A DNA stretch of 64,000 nucleotides from Eonycteris spelaea. Lineage: Eukaryota; Chordata; Mammalia; Chiroptera; Pteropodidae. The translations under genes were made by a program, and so were the position numbers. Numbering within the stretch: position 1 is the first letter of the stretch; each line of letters begins with the position of its first letter. Where the stretch lies: the NCBI GenBank assembly GCA_003508835.1, contig PUFA01000202.1:2170001-2234000 (forward strand), written 5' to 3'. Shown here one piece after another: positions 1 to 12,289 of this stretch. Under the pieces are notes generated by a model. The model was not told the origin of the DNA. It did no database searches and saw only the letters and a program-made list of their open reading frames with translations.

Positions 1-689
1 GGTGTGGCACATGAAGAACGTGGTGGGACCCGCGGTGACCTGTTTGGCTTCGCCCGGGACAGGACCACCCTCTTCTTCCAAAGAAACTCGGCACACGTCA
101 CAAATGTCAAGTCACCCCAATCTGGCAGCAAAGGTTACTGCTAACGATAATACTGTGACCATAAAACACTTATTTTGAAAGCAGTTCTACGACAGAGTTT
201 CTCGTTCTCACAATTTGGTCCAACCTGACGAGCAGGCATTTGACAGACGAACAGCCAGAGCCCACGGCTGCGGGTGGCTTCCCCAGGCTCCCCGTCAGTG
301 CTCCGTGACCCCCTCTTTGCTCTGACCATCTCCTCACCGTCACTTATGGGTGGGGGGACAGCACAGAAGGAGAAATAAGCACAGGGGCTCACCTAGTGAT
401 GGCAAAACCCAGGGTTTTTGACCTCTAACCCAAGAGAGGTGCTGAAATGAGCCACTCTCAGCTTTAGCCTTCCTGACAATCATATGGTTCCAAAGAATAA
501 AACCAGGCTCTTCAGCTCCTACGTTTGTAGGCTGGTGCCAACTGTTTACTTTTAAGAACTGGAAAAGATCTTCCACAAAATGATTGATTATAGCCAGGGA
601 AATTTTTCCTCCCAAATACCTAAATCTCCTAACTCCTCAGACCTACATATGTTTCTTTTTCCTCCTTAGATAACGCTTACGATGTCCAC
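1..689. other. Unassigned non-coding stretch
   Basis: No coding exon, RNA gene or repeat that I recognise. All open frames are under 95 codons and resemble no protein I know. Composition is ordinary mixed sequence. Confidence 0.5.
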
Positions 690-880
690 TCTGTCCCGGG
701 CTCTCTTCTAAGCACTGCCCATGTCACTCACGCCCACCCCAGAAGGCAGGATCCACTGCTGTCCCTATCTTACAGATGAGGAAACTGAGGCCCTGCAATG
801 TTAAGCAATCTGCTCACGTAAGCTGAGTCACACTCTGGTCATCACACCCCAGTGAGAGGCAGAGCTGGCGTTTGGCCAGC
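690..880 (-). repeat. MIR SINE fossil
   Basis: The antisense MIR signature is visible: a short-variable block, then ttacagatgaggaaactgag near 771-790, followed by a decayed 'ttaagcaatctgctcac' core. MIRs are ancient tRNA-derived SINEs shared by mammals. Edges are approximate. Confidence 0.75.
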
Positions 881-1069
881 CATCGCTCTACTGCCTGTAA
901 AAGTGGGGACTTGGGGACAAAGTGAGCTGGCACAGCAAGTGCTTAGCAGCACGACGTAAGCACTCGGGCTCCCCGTTCCTGTGACCGCCATTCCCAGCTA
1001 GCTCCCTCGCCTCCTCCTGACGCCGCCTGCCGCCTCACACCTGCTCATCTCCGTCTCCAGCCATCGGCT

Positions 1070-1216
1070 CGCTCCCTCCCTCCCTCCCTCCCTCCCTCCC
1101 ACTTCCAGGGCCTGTCTTGCCCAGGCCTTAGGAGGCAGGAGAGAAGTCATCGGGCAGGATGTCCTCACCAACAGATCTGCGCTTGTTTTCATCAGTGCCC
1201 CCCCCCCCCCCCCGTT
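1070..1216. repeat. (CCCT)n microsatellite and poly-C run
   Basis: A run of seven CCCT/TCCC units spans about 1071-1100, and an uninterrupted C run lies near 1198-1213. On the minus strand these are G-rich and could stack. No gene is attached to them. Confidence 0.9.
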
Positions 1217-1639
1217 CTCGTCTATTATCAAATGGAGAAACAGCCTACTTTCCCCCAAAGGTCATCCCACGGCAGGCGGCCTAGGCTCATCCCTTCCGAT
1301 TTGCATTCTCGCTCTCCTCTCTGGGCTTCCCCTCTACCTCCAGCATCCCCTGGGTATGTCCGATCAGCGTTCAGACATGTAGCCCACCATCCAGGTCTAA
1401 CAAAATAAACAAAACCCAGCTCTGGCATTCTGGTCCCCGTCAGAGCCGAGTTTCACCACGGAGCTGACCCTTCCTTGCCACTCACCCTTTCACTATTTTA
1501 AACCAACCGCCACGCGCAGATGACAGAAACCACCATTTTGGCCAGGGCACCACCGGCCACTCTCTAACCTCACCTTACTCCGTCTCTTAGATGGTGCAGG
1601 CCAAGCCCTCCCTTCTCACGCCCGCCCCGGCTCCTTCCA

Positions 1640-2345
1640 ACCTCGTCCCTTGAGGGCGGGGACGCTCCTGTCCCCACTCCGCAGCTCCTTCCGCGGTTTC
1701 CCGTCTTCCTCCCACCTCTCCAACCCCTCTGTCTGCTTCCTTCACTGGCCCCTTCCTCCCCAATCCCTACCACTGAGCGTCCCTCGCGACCCTACCTGGG
1801 GCCTCTCCTTTCCTCACTCTGCGAGTTCTCTCCATGCCAACCACTCCCAACCTGACCTCGCCCTACGTGCCTCAAACGTAAGGGGACCGAAGAGGAGCTC
1901 TCCTTCTCTACAGAGCCTTCCTCCCCAAAGCATCTTTCCTTCAGTCGCCTGCATTTTAGTAAATGGCGCCTCCGTCCACCCGGCTGCTTGTGTGGGTAAT
2001 TTGGGAGTCATTCCTGACATCTCTCTCCGTCACCCTGACCCAAACGTCTGGATATTTTCGCTGAATGAATTCAGGTGCAGCTTCGGTACGGCTCCTTCAG
2101 AGAGGAAGGGCCTGAATGCACCAATCTGCACGACCGTCTCCATCATGCCCGTCACAGCACCGTTTTCACCTTCGAACATTTCCCACGTTTTGTAAGTATG
2201 TGATCACTTGAGCAGCATTCACCCCTCTTCCTAGGCTCCGCGAAGGCACAGTGAGGTTAGAAAGTGACCAAGAGTGATTTGTTCATCCCTGTATTCCTCG
2301 TACTCACTACTGGGTATTTGTTCAGACAATATCTGTTGAATAAAA
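1640..2345 (+). repeat. L2 LINE 3' fragment
   Basis: The sense-strand L2 tail is recognisable. 'tagtaaatggcgcctccg' at about 1958-1975 is followed by a decayed 'gggagtcattcctgacatc' block (about 2001-2019), the usual L2 3' region order. It ends with 'tatctgttgaataaaaatg' near 2329-2347. The segment between about 2040 and 2270 is shortened or badly decayed. A 181-codon open frame inside it is accidental; this part of L2 is untranslated. Confidence 0.75.
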
Positions 2346-2359
2346 ATGAAAGTTTCTCC

Positions 2360-4960
2360 CCGAGACCGTCTCCTAAGCCAGGCATGCTCGCCGGTGTCGT
2401 CATCCAGCACGCTACTCACCAAAACCCCCAGGGTCACGACACTGCGGTGCTCATCCTGGAGGTGAGGAGCTGGAGGAGTCCACGAACCCCTGGCTCAAAG
2501 GTGACCCTCACCTGGATGAGAGTAAAACAAAGAAAAAAAATCCCAAATGGATTAAAAAACGACAATGACGACACTATCATTTTGTTACAATTGGACAATA
2601 TCATTCTGTTACTGAGTATCTTAAGAGAAGGACGGGTTTCCTATATCTTCTAGAATGAGTTTAAGAGGAAGTTGTCGGCTCTCGTGTAAACAGAATCAAC
2701 TGCCAATTATTAAAGGGTGTATTATTCCACTGGCAGCTACACTTCAAGGCCCTTGTGACTTTTCCTCCTTCCCAAGGCACGTTTTATTTTCAGAGACAAG
2801 AGAAATACTAAGGGCAAATAAAATCAGTATTTCTACTTTTTAAATTTCTGGGCATTTAGTAGGAAAAAAATCCCTCCCATTTTTGCTTCTGCCCATTCCT
2901 TATTAGTGTGGAGAACTGAGAGCTAACTAAAGGCGAGTCAGACAAAATTCCAGGTATGCTTCTGAACTCACAAAGGGAGCTGCCATTCACAGCTCCCTCC
3001 CCTAATCCTCACCTGTGACTCTACAAGGCCAGAATTCAGCAGGAAAGTTTATTGTCGCATATTTTGGGGGATTGTGAGGCTGAACAACCAGGCCGCATGA
3101 GCCCCTCCGAGTGCCTACTATGTGCAAAACACTATCCTGAACTGAGCTGGGTAAGTCAACGAGACAACTGAGGTACTGGCCAGGCGGGTCACTGTCCAAC
3201 GGGATCCCTGTGAATTAAACACCGAGCCTTCCCTGTGGCCCAGAATTTACAGTTTTGAAATCACAAGGAAGAACCAAGTTCAAGTGTCCCAAGGCCAAAT
3301 TACTTAAGAATCTTTAAAAGAAGACTCTCTACGTTTGCCACAAAGTTGTGAATAAATTCAGAAAATAATCTGACCAAGCCTGGAATCACCTTCACGATTC
3401 CAATTTCTACTCTTCCAATGATCCTTTCCCATTTTCTTGCTCTAAGAAGTCAAGGTTATTACAACTATGTCGTGTTTAACAAATTTCATTTCTGTGCTAT
3501 GACCACTAGTCCATAAAAGGCAGAGTATCAAACTTAGAATGTGGAACGAAAAGGCCTCAGGATTCCATTCCTCGCTCATTCCTAACTTCTGGCATGCCAA
3601 CTACTAAGAGGCTCCCTCTCAGAAAAAGCTCACGACGGGAAGGACCTCTCTTCCCACAACGTGTGGCGAAAAGAAAACTATACGATGGGCACGTATGTAC
3701 AGAAAACCTTTGCCCGAAGAACATACTAACACGTGTTTTCATATTCACAGGGTAAAAACGCACGTCTGTCGTCCTTCAAGCTAACAAACTTTAAGCAAGC
3801 AAATGAAAATGTGTTATCAAGCTAAAGCGTTTTCACAAAATGTAATAGGCATGCAAAACTGAATTTCCACTGCCATCACTTAGAATAACAGCTACCTTAA
3901 AAAAACATTCAGCAAAGACGACACTTCTTCGTGAAAGTCTCCTTGATTCCTAACGACCCCCGTGGCCACAGCATTACATCCACGAGACTATCCTGACGTT
4001 GATAAAGCTCCCCGTGGGTGTGTAGGCCGGGAATGTGCAGAGGAAGGCCACCGTGTCAATTGGCTGATCCGTGGAGGGTGACACGCAGGCACCTGCGCTC
4101 TGCTACCCCTGCCCAGCACCCACGGGGTCCACGATGCTGTGACAAACACCTGTGCCACCTCTCACCCGCTGCGTTCCCATGAGGTGTTACTGCGGAAGTC
4201 CCTGCCGCAGAAAAGGATAAAGTAACCGCACCCCAGTCTTGACTTTTCTTGAACCTGATGGCCTCTGCCCTGGGAACTACTGCAGAATTGAACCGATGCA
4301 GTTATCACTTCTCAGAGACGCTACGGAAACACACAAAATTACCGCGCGCTCAGACTGAATCACAGGAGAGACGGGTTCGACGCCAGGCTCTTTACCTGTC
4401 AAGTTGTCCAGTTTGCTCTGTCTTCTACATTGGGACACAGGGAACTTTCCAAAAATGATCTCTGCCTCCCACACAGAACGGAAGTTTTAGGTCAAAGTGG
4501 AGTGACACCAGTTAGTCCCACATTCAGTCCTACAGGGACAAGAAGAATGGAAAAGTTCATATCCCCATTCGCACCAACGGCAAAGGAAGCCACCCACTCC
4601 CCAGTGCGCTGAGGCCAAGACGATATTCGGAAGAAGGAAGAGTAAGAGAAGGAGTAGGTCGAAACGGGAAAGGAGGACCAAACCGCTAAAAGTGCCAAAG
4701 CGATCTGGAGCCCAAATCCGGCCCGATGGCGACTGGGAAGTTAAGGAAAAGCAGAACCCGCAAGACACAAAGGCCCGTTCTAATCACTGCTTCTGACTTT
4801 CTCCATAACCAGGAATATCACCGCAGGTTGCAAAGTGGTCTTTTATTTCCTATCTTCTCTCCCTCGTTCTTAGCATGGAGGAGATGCTGAAAAAAAAAAT
4901 ACTGCAAAGCCTAAAATGAGAGTGGCCATACAACAATTTAACCTTCAAAAATCGGCAGGT
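2360..4960. other. Unassigned non-coding stretch
   Basis: No gene recognised. A short decayed 'gagtgcctactatgtgcaaaac' type L2/MIR end lies near 3108-3160. A weak MIR-like tRNA-derived patch containing 'gacgggttcgacgccaggct' lies near 4370-4390. The rest is unassigned. Confidence 0.45.
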
Positions 4961-4966
4961 CTACAG

Positions 4967-5482
4967 CAGAAATTCTTCACTGGGATCCAGTGCCTCCCCA
5001 AGGGGTCTGTGGAGAGACTGGAGGCGGGGGGCGGCGGGAACGACGGCTGTGAACTTGCCAGGGAAAATGTATTTTCCTATCACTAACCTCTAAGTAAAAC
5101 CTAGCACTGCCTTCAGTTGTGAACACAGGTGACAACCCACGTTAGTATTAGTGATTCTGTGACTGTGCCACCAAGAGAAACCACAAAGACCCTTTCACAT
5201 CATGTTACAGCTGTTGCAGATATGGCCACAAAATATTTACTCATCACTACTTCGAAATTATAGGATCTTTAGACTTGCGGCTACATTTTACTATTCAATG
5301 CGTTATAAAGAAGCAAACAAATGGCTGTATCACAACTGTTTAACATGTTAATAACTTTTTCCATGTCATATAATTCTATAGATTTTACGTTACGTGTTTA
5401 AAAGCATAATTCTCAGAAGGGGTCCTGTGCTTCATCAGATGGCCAAAGAGGGACAAGGGACATAGATGGTTAAGAACCCCTG
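4967..5482 (+). mobile_element. Non-autonomous hAT-type DNA transposon with target duplication
   Basis: The left end 'cagaaattcttcac' and right end 'aagaacccctg' match, after inversion, the CAG-G-GGTTCTTAAC style terminal inverted repeats of mammalian hAT-Charlie elements. The interior carries 'cactaacctctaag' and 'tgttacagctgttgcagat', which I recall from one such family. The flanking octamers are gtctacag on the left (4959-4966) and atctacag on the right (5483-5490). They agree at 7 of 8 bases, the 8-bp target duplication expected of hAT. No transposase frame survives. I do not assign an exact family name. Confidence 0.8.
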
Positions 5483-5559
5483 ATCTACAGCAAATAAAGT
5501 TTCTATAGCCCTAACATCACAGTCACCGGGGCAGACAGACAAGTCAGTCCTTCCATCAG

Positions 5560-5650
5560 CATTATTTCATAGTTGAAGAAAATTAAGCCATCACGAAGCC
5601 AAGTAACGTGCTCAAGGTCACACAAATGTAGGGTCAGCATCAGCCTCGGT
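5560..5650 (-). repeat. MIR SINE fragment
   Basis: 'aagtaacgtgctcaaggtca' followed by 'cacaaatgtagg' matches the antisense MIR core (aagtaacttgcccaaggtca, cacagc). It is decayed and truncated. Confidence 0.65.
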
Positions 5651-5909
5651 GAGCATTCATAGCATGTGTATTCTCGCCCTTCCATGCGGACCTTTGCTTA
5701 CATTGCTATAACTGTCATCACAATTACTTCTTGCCACCTTTCAAAACAAAACCAAATCCAGACAATAAAACAAGACAGATGTATAAGGTACATTTTTTGG
5801 GTTCCTCAATCAAGCGTCCTAGTAATTGTTACAAAAGCTGAATTTGGTCTATTTTTAGAAGGGAAAATTTGGGCTATCTAGTTTCTCATTCTCATAAGTG
5901 TTCAAAGCC

Positions 5910-6095
5910 CTTTGCAGATAGGCACTAACTTGTTTAAGCGCTGTAATGCGTTATGATGGCCTAGGCAGTGGTATCACCACTTCATGAATGGGAAAACTGG
6001 AGAATAAATGAGATTTGTTCAAAGTCACACAGAAGTCAATGGGAGAGCCACCTTCAAGTTCAAGGCTCTAACCACTATACCAAGTCACCATGATC
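5910..6095 (-). repeat. MIR SINE fossil
   Basis: 'aatgggaaaactggagaat' and 'caaagtcacacagaag' are the antisense MIR body. 'aaggctctaaccactatacc' near 6061-6080 matches the tRNA-related end of the element, so this copy is nearly full length. Confidence 0.7.
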
Positions 6096-7850
6096 AAATA
6101 TTTAGTTTATTAGAATGCTTGCGAAGCCTCTGTACTAACCCCCATCCCCCGCCCCCCCCCCACAAGCCAGAGAGCATTTTCTTTTGATTCACAGGAGCAG
6201 ATGCTTCTGAAGGCTATGGGGAAAATATCCCATAGAATAAATTCCACTGTACATAAGTACTTTTTCACTTAAGCTAGTCATTTAAGAATCCAGGTGGGGA
6301 ATCCTTAGCTCCAAAGCCAACTTACACACAACTTGCCTTATGAGAAGAGAACATTATGGTAATTGTTCGTCTTTTAGTCAATGACTTCCTTATCTATCTA
6401 CCACATGTTACAGAACTACTATCACCTTATATTTGACACTTATTATGAAATAATATTCTAATGGTTCAATACCATTAGAGCCCAGGTCCTAAAGCTGTGA
6501 CATGTCACCCCTGTCTCAACTTAGCATTAAATTTTCTCTTCTTATCCAAACCATCAATTAATGGAATCCTCATTCCCCAAAGCATCTTTATGCCATCTAA
6601 CTATCTGCTCCTTTTATTAATCCATCTGTCTTATTAGCTTGGGTCTTTTTCACTAGTTAATAAGGAGGTCTTTCTTAAATCTGTACTTAGGACTATAACA
6701 TTATTCACACAAACATTGATTCCTCGCTAAAACTTCCCAAGTTACTAGTATCCAGTCCAAAAAAAAAAAAAGATCAACAGGGCTATTATGTGGCACCACC
6801 TCCTTGAAGAATCAAACATTCTTAACTCACACACTGGTCTTACCACCAACATCCTTTGCCCTCTTACCCCCCCCCCGCCCCAATTATTTTACCACTAATC
6901 CTTCCTACCTGCTAAATCTGATTCATCACTGTGCTCAGTGCACAAGAGTCCAAATTTCTGGCCCCAAAATGAACCTTAGTTCTTGAATATATCAAAGGTT
7001 AACAAACAGGCAATCACATACCATTGATCAAAACGTAACTCTTTACACAGCCACTCAATCATTTTCCCACTAAGGTCACTGTGTGAATAGCTACCCATGT
7101 TTGCCTTAACCAAAGTCTAACTATCCCACCTTAGAGTCTCTCTCCACCAAGAGTTTCTCTGCCTTGTCTAACGACTTGTTAGTCCCCAGCTGGGCTGTGA
7201 TTGGGGCCCTGGGCCCTCTCCCGTTGCACACCAGGGCTCCTGCAGGACAGTTTCAGGATCCCCCTTTAGGTTTGAGAGTCCTCACATAACGCCCCCAGCA
7301 ACACTACCACGGGCCTCTGGCTCCTTGCTCCCAGCAAAATAACCTGTGACCTGCTGTCGTCTTCCTGAGGATATCTCCATGTCACCAAGCTCACCCAGCA
7401 CCAACCGGTGACATCGCAATAGTCTCTGCAACTTTCAAAGGTCAATGACTGCGGCTCCACTTTGGAAATCCGCTGGTGTGTCCACGACCCCCACAATGAC
7501 TCAGTGACCCGGACCGCACCAGCTCACCTGCCCGAGCCCCGTACTCCTCCTACAGTCTTCCAAGCTTTCACGTCCCCCCACCCTTCAACAAGTCACTGGC
7601 CTGCAAAGTCCCTTTTACCTCTATGCATCTCTGGGGTCTTACAGACTCCACCAAACTCAACACATGAATGCCCCGTCTCAGCGCTCCATCTCGCCCCTCC
7701 AGTGCCCCTTCATCCCAGGACCTGGGAGCGTCCCATCCCATTTAGCCTCTTGAAGCACGGCTTGGGACACCTTGGGACACCACCTCTTAAAAAATCGAGA
7801 GACGCCTGGGTCTCAGCGAGCGGTCGGCAGAGGACGCCCCCCCTCCCCCT
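6096..7850. other. Unassigned non-coding stretch approaching the CpG island
   Basis: Poly-C runs lie near 6149-6161 and 6868-6880 and an A run near 6760-6772. From about 7190 the sequence becomes GC-richer toward the island, with a GGGGCCCTGGGCCC self-complementary patch near 7204-7217. No exon or recognised repeat was found. Confidence 0.45.
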
Positions 7851-8640
7851 ACAGGTTTCTCCAGACACAACTCTCTAAATCCGCAGCCTCGACCCCCGCC
7901 CCGCTCCTCCCCTCCCCCCGCCCCGGCTCTCCGCGGCGGCGGCTCCCCCCGCCCCCAAACCGCCTCAAAACACGCGGACGCGGACCGGCCCCCTCCCAGC
8001 CCCCGGCTCCGGTCCTTCCCCTTCCCCTCCCCCCGAGTGCCACTTACCCCCGAGGCGGGAGTGGGGGAGGGGAGGGGAGAGGAGGAGCGGAGCAGGGAGG
8101 GGCTTCGGTCCGGGCGCTCTCAGCCCCGGGGGGCCGGGGCCGGGGCCAGCGGCGGCGGCGGCGCAGCGTCTCCCCCCGGCGGCGCGGCGGCGCCCCACTC
8201 CCCAGCACACATAGGCTCCATTGTCCGCCGGCGCCTCCCCCTTTCCGGCCCCCCTCCCGGGACCGCCCCTTCCCCTCCCCTCGGCCCTCCCCCGGCCGCC
8301 CGCGCCACGAAAGGTACCGCCGGCCCCGCCTCGGACGCGCGCGGCGCGGAGCGGCCCCCTCCCCCGGCCCGACGTCCCGCCCGCCGGGAACGGGGACGGC
8401 CCCTCCCCGCCTCCGCGTCCGCCCCCGCCGCGGGAACGCCACTCGTCCCCTCCCGCTCCGCGCGCGGTGGTACCAGCCCGGCCGCTTCCTCCGCCCCGCC
8501 CCCGGCCTGCCCCGCCCCGCCCCGGCCCCGCCCCCGGCCGCCCCCCTCCGCCGGCCCCACCCCCGGCCTCGCGTGCACACGCCCACCAGGTTCCCTCCCC
8601 AGTCCGTCACCCGGCCAGAGGTGACGCCTACTCCCCACCT
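7850..8640. promoter_or_regulatory. CpG island 1 with GC-box cluster, probable promoter
   Basis: Extremely GC-rich DNA with dense CpG, about 0.8 kb long with a GC-rich shoulder to about 9200. Repeated CCCCGCCCC or CCGCCCC boxes at about 8490-8560 are consistent with SP/KLF binding. There is no TATA box. Open frames of 140-480 codons occur here in both strands and many frames, which is what stop-poor GC-rich DNA produces and is not evidence of coding. The minus-strand splice donor at 8042-8047 suggests a leftward transcript starts here. Confidence 0.8.
8048..8221 (-). other. Candidate first exon of a leftward transcript, with a 33-codon ORF
   Basis: Reading the minus strand, a consensus splice donor (GGG then GTAAGT) lies at forward 8047-8042, so an exon would end at 8048. 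Upstream in that exon is an ATG at 8221-8219 in a strong context (ACA before, G after). It opens a 33-codon frame starting MEPMCAGEWG and becoming Ala/Pro-rich. The frame stops at 8120, before the donor. If transcribed, it would act as a short upstream ORF, or the real start lies in a later exon outside this window. I do not recognise the peptide. The true 5' end is unknown; the coordinates give only the ATG-to-donor part. Confidence 0.35.
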
Positions 8641-11600
8641 TAAAGCGGCAGAGTCCTCTTTCTCAACTCAAAGACCCTCCCCGCCCCTGGGGCCGGCGGG
8701 GCTGGGAGGTGCGGCCAGGGGGCCCTCTCCTTTCCTGCACCTTCACCCCCCCACCATGCACACACCCGCCCCGACACCCCCGCCGCCGCCCGTAGCTCCG
8801 GGGGGAAACCCGAGGCGCCTGGGGGAGGCACGGAGGGGGGAAGGGCAGCGTGGAATTTGGCCATCTTTGACAGAAACGGATTGGGAGCTGCCGAAGGCAG
8901 GGGTCTGTCCCTCACACTCGCCTGCTGCCCTAGCCGGCCTAGTGCTCAGTCTCAGGGCTACCCCCTCACACCTCCGGGACGCGACCGCAGCCCGCCCCAT
9001 CCCGTCGCTCCGGTCCCTCGCCTTCCCCGCGCAATCTCTGCGCTGCCTTGGCGGTTGCCGGCTTTCTCCCCTCCCAGGGGAGCAGGCCCCTCTGGGGCTG
9101 CACGCTCCTCCACCCTCTCCAAAGAGGATTCTTGGCAGGGTCCTGCAGGCGCGGTGGCTGGTGCGGGGGTCTCTCCTTCCATATCCGGCCCAGCCCCGCT
9201 CACGCGTCGCTACCTAGTGCCCATAGGGGACCTTCTGCCCAAATCCTCGAATCGATTCGCAACCGCTTTTTAATCGCAGTATCGCTCCCCTGATTTTGCG
9301 GAAGGCCTCTGCTCCGGAGAGCTCAAAGCCGGGGCACCCCGGCACTGTCCCCTGCGAAGTGAGAGGGAACCCGTTGGACAGCACTTTTTCTTGGCAGGAA
9401 AAATGACGGCATCATGGTGAGCGCATGTTGCTGAATAAAGCTCCGATTCCCGCTACTCCTGGTTTATCTGTGTTGCTGCCGTGACCAACTGGTATTACAG
9501 ACCTGTCTGCCGCACAGCCCTCCCCCCCAAAAACACATCTCTGCGTTCGTAGTCTTGATGTCAGATGTTTCTGCTACTACGGGCACTGGCCCCGCAGCGT
9601 CTCTGAACTGGCTAAGTGAAGACCGCCTGTGTTTCAATGTACTGCGTATTCGCCCCAAAGACAGACGGAGGAGGCAAGATGGCCAAGAAGTAGAGAGTTT
9701 CTTCTGCTTCTGCTTCTATCACTCCTAGTTTTAACCAGGCTACTTATTTCTGTGTTGGTTTCCTTGTCTAAGATAGGGACCTTTCCTTGGGGGCAACCTT
9801 TTGGAAGAGATGATACAGGAGAGCCCTAAAAGATAAAGCTTTGGAACCATTCACAACTTGACTGGTCTTATAAGTTTCTTCTATACCATGTCTCCCCTAG
9901 CTGACAGCCTGTGAAAAACTGTTTTCTCATAGCAAGATGTTTTCTCTTTGTCTTCCATTATGACTCAGGATATAAATTGATTAAAAAAAAAAAAGAAAAA
10001 AAAGACAGTCGTAGGTATAAACGCTATAAATCTAAGATCGGTTTACGAATTCTACATGGGAAATCATTAAAGTAGAACGCTTCCTTGGGTCAAGTTTTGG
10101 CGACAGAAGAGTTGACGTAACACAGGTAAGAACGTCTGTAAAAGAAGGCGGGAGGAAAAAGAGTCGGGTATGGACGTAAGACAAGACAACTAAACCCAAG
10201 AAACGTGGGATTGCAAACATAGGTGGCAAGAAGGAATCCACAGACTGTCTGTGAGAGAAAACCACCACTAAATGAGCTGTGGGCATCTTATTAGGCATCA
10301 TAACCCCCACGCGGCTCTATGTGTCAAAGTTCAAAGTTATTTACCGAACCAGAAGAAAAATGCAAGTGAATATTAAACGCGTTAACTCTAGGGTAAAAAG
10401 AGAATAATATTGAAAATTTAAGAACGCTAAAATGACATCTGAAGGTTAGCATCTCCACAGCTACATTGCACATGGGATAGAAATGTGTTTTCAAATGTGA
10501 TTTATTCTATTAAATAGTTTATCAATTTGACTAAATTTTTGTCCTCTGAATTTTCCAGCTTCCATGCATTTCTGTCTCATCTGAGAAAGGATTCTATTTT
10601 GCTGTACAGGAATCAAGCCTACTGTATATCCATCAATACTGATGGAGAATGATGAAATCATTGAAAAAATCATCCTATAAATAAAAGCTTCAAACTGTTT
10701 CTACTACTCTAGAAATTCTAAGATAAAGCCTTTCTTCAATCCAAATGGTAAAACCGTTTTAAAAAAATAAAGGCCTCTGACACTAAAGAAAGCTGGGTTT
10801 GATTTTTTTACTTTCTGAAATTTGCTTCTCATAGTGACGACAAGCATGCACAGTAACGCAAACGTGGATGTGATGACTGGCTTCTTAGCTCTTCAACGAA
10901 TCTCAGCATCCCTTATTTAAGGTTGTCTCCAGTCTTTTCCACCTGTAAACTCCACTTTCAAACTAATTTTGTTATCTTAGCTCTTGATGAACTTATACCT
11001 AAATTTTTAAGAAGGATTCCCCACCCCACCCCCCGCCCATTTACAGAAGAGAATTCTAAGACAGAAGTTTAATGACTTGCCCATCTTTAGGGACTAGAAT
11101 TTAAGTCCAACACTCTTACCGCACTGTTCTAACTCCCCAGGGTCGTCCATTCATTACGGCATTTACTGTTGGAGGAGAGAACATGAAGTCCTACCTTAGG
11201 AAGGATGGAATTAAGACTCAGAAAGGTTGAGCCCACTCAGCCAGATGGTGCCAGGGTTCTCAGAGGCCCTCACAAATTCTTGCCTTGGTCAAAACCCTCA
11301 GTTAGTCCACAAAATCCTGCCGTTTATGCTGTTTCTAACCAATTTATCTCCCTCATTGTCCAAACCAAAACGGGCGAATGTCAACCTCAAAGGAATACTA
11401 CCAAGAGGGTAATTTATGACGGACAGTGAAGGGTCAGAATGAAATAGCATCGTGACTCTCACAGTACTGCTGCTGTAAAGAAAGGGCTGGGAAGTGGTTT
11501 CCTCTTTGGGTCACCCATGAAGGGGAAGCAAACCGCCCCGCCCGAGCTGTCACCAGGCCAGGAAGTCAAGGGGCAGTCCCAGAGCTTCATCTCTGCCGGA

Positions 11601-12285
11601 TATTTAAGGCTAAGGGTCGCTTTCATTAGGAAGAAATATTCTCACCTCCCTTCTTCCTGCAGCTCTACCTGGGGCCTTTGGCACTCTCGATGGGACCTTG
11701 GGCCTTGTTCTGTGTCACTGCTTATCTGCTTTCCACAGTTTGGGAATTACGGGCACCCTATCCGTGAAAGACAGGTCCGTGACGTGACAGATCGGTACCA
11801 CCACCGATTCTCCTTGATCCTCACACTCCAATCTACATGTTTTGCCTCCCCTCCTCACTGCCTGCCTTCTGGAAGTCAAGCTATGCCACACTCAGTCTGC
11901 TATTCCTGAGCCCTAAGTGACTGATCTAGAAACGCTGGTCTCTAAATGCCGACCCCCTTCCCTTCCCCAGGGTCCCAACCTAATCATGGCCCATTGTGGC
12001 TTCGCGAGAAACAACGGAAGTGTGTCGTGTGCTCTGACCACTTCTCCCCAAATCTTGTGTTCTCCATACAGTTCTTCATATCTATCCTTAAGGTCACATG
12101 TCCTTTTTTCTCTCCAATTTTCACTAATGCGCAGTTTCACTTCTTATTCTGAACCTCTTTCCCGGCGATAATTCTGTATAAGTATTTTTACTCCTGCTTT
12201 CCTTTTCTTCTCCTAGACATTTCTCCAGGAATTCTGCCCTTCAGATCCACTGCAAGACCACGGTTTAATTAACATCCATTGTTTC
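8641..12285. other. CpG-island shoulder, then unassigned non-coding DNA
   Basis: The first 600 bases remain GC-rich and CpG-bearing. A 12-bp perfect palindrome CGAATCGATTCG lies at 9248-9259. From 9.3 to 12.3 kb I find no recognised gene. An A-rich run lies near 9983-10003. 'cacaggtaagaac' at about 10121-10133 resembles a plus-strand donor, but nothing else supports an exon there. Confidence 0.4.
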
Positions 12286-12289
12286 ACCT

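Noticed and set aside
1650..2195. 181-codon open frame
   Set aside because: It lies in an L2 3' fragment and has no protein-like features.
7772..9217. Open frame of 481 codons, plus overlapping frames of 140-195 codons on both strands
   Set aside because: All lie in CpG island 1, are dominated by Pro, Arg, Gly and Ala, and appear in most frames at once, as expected where stop codons are rare.
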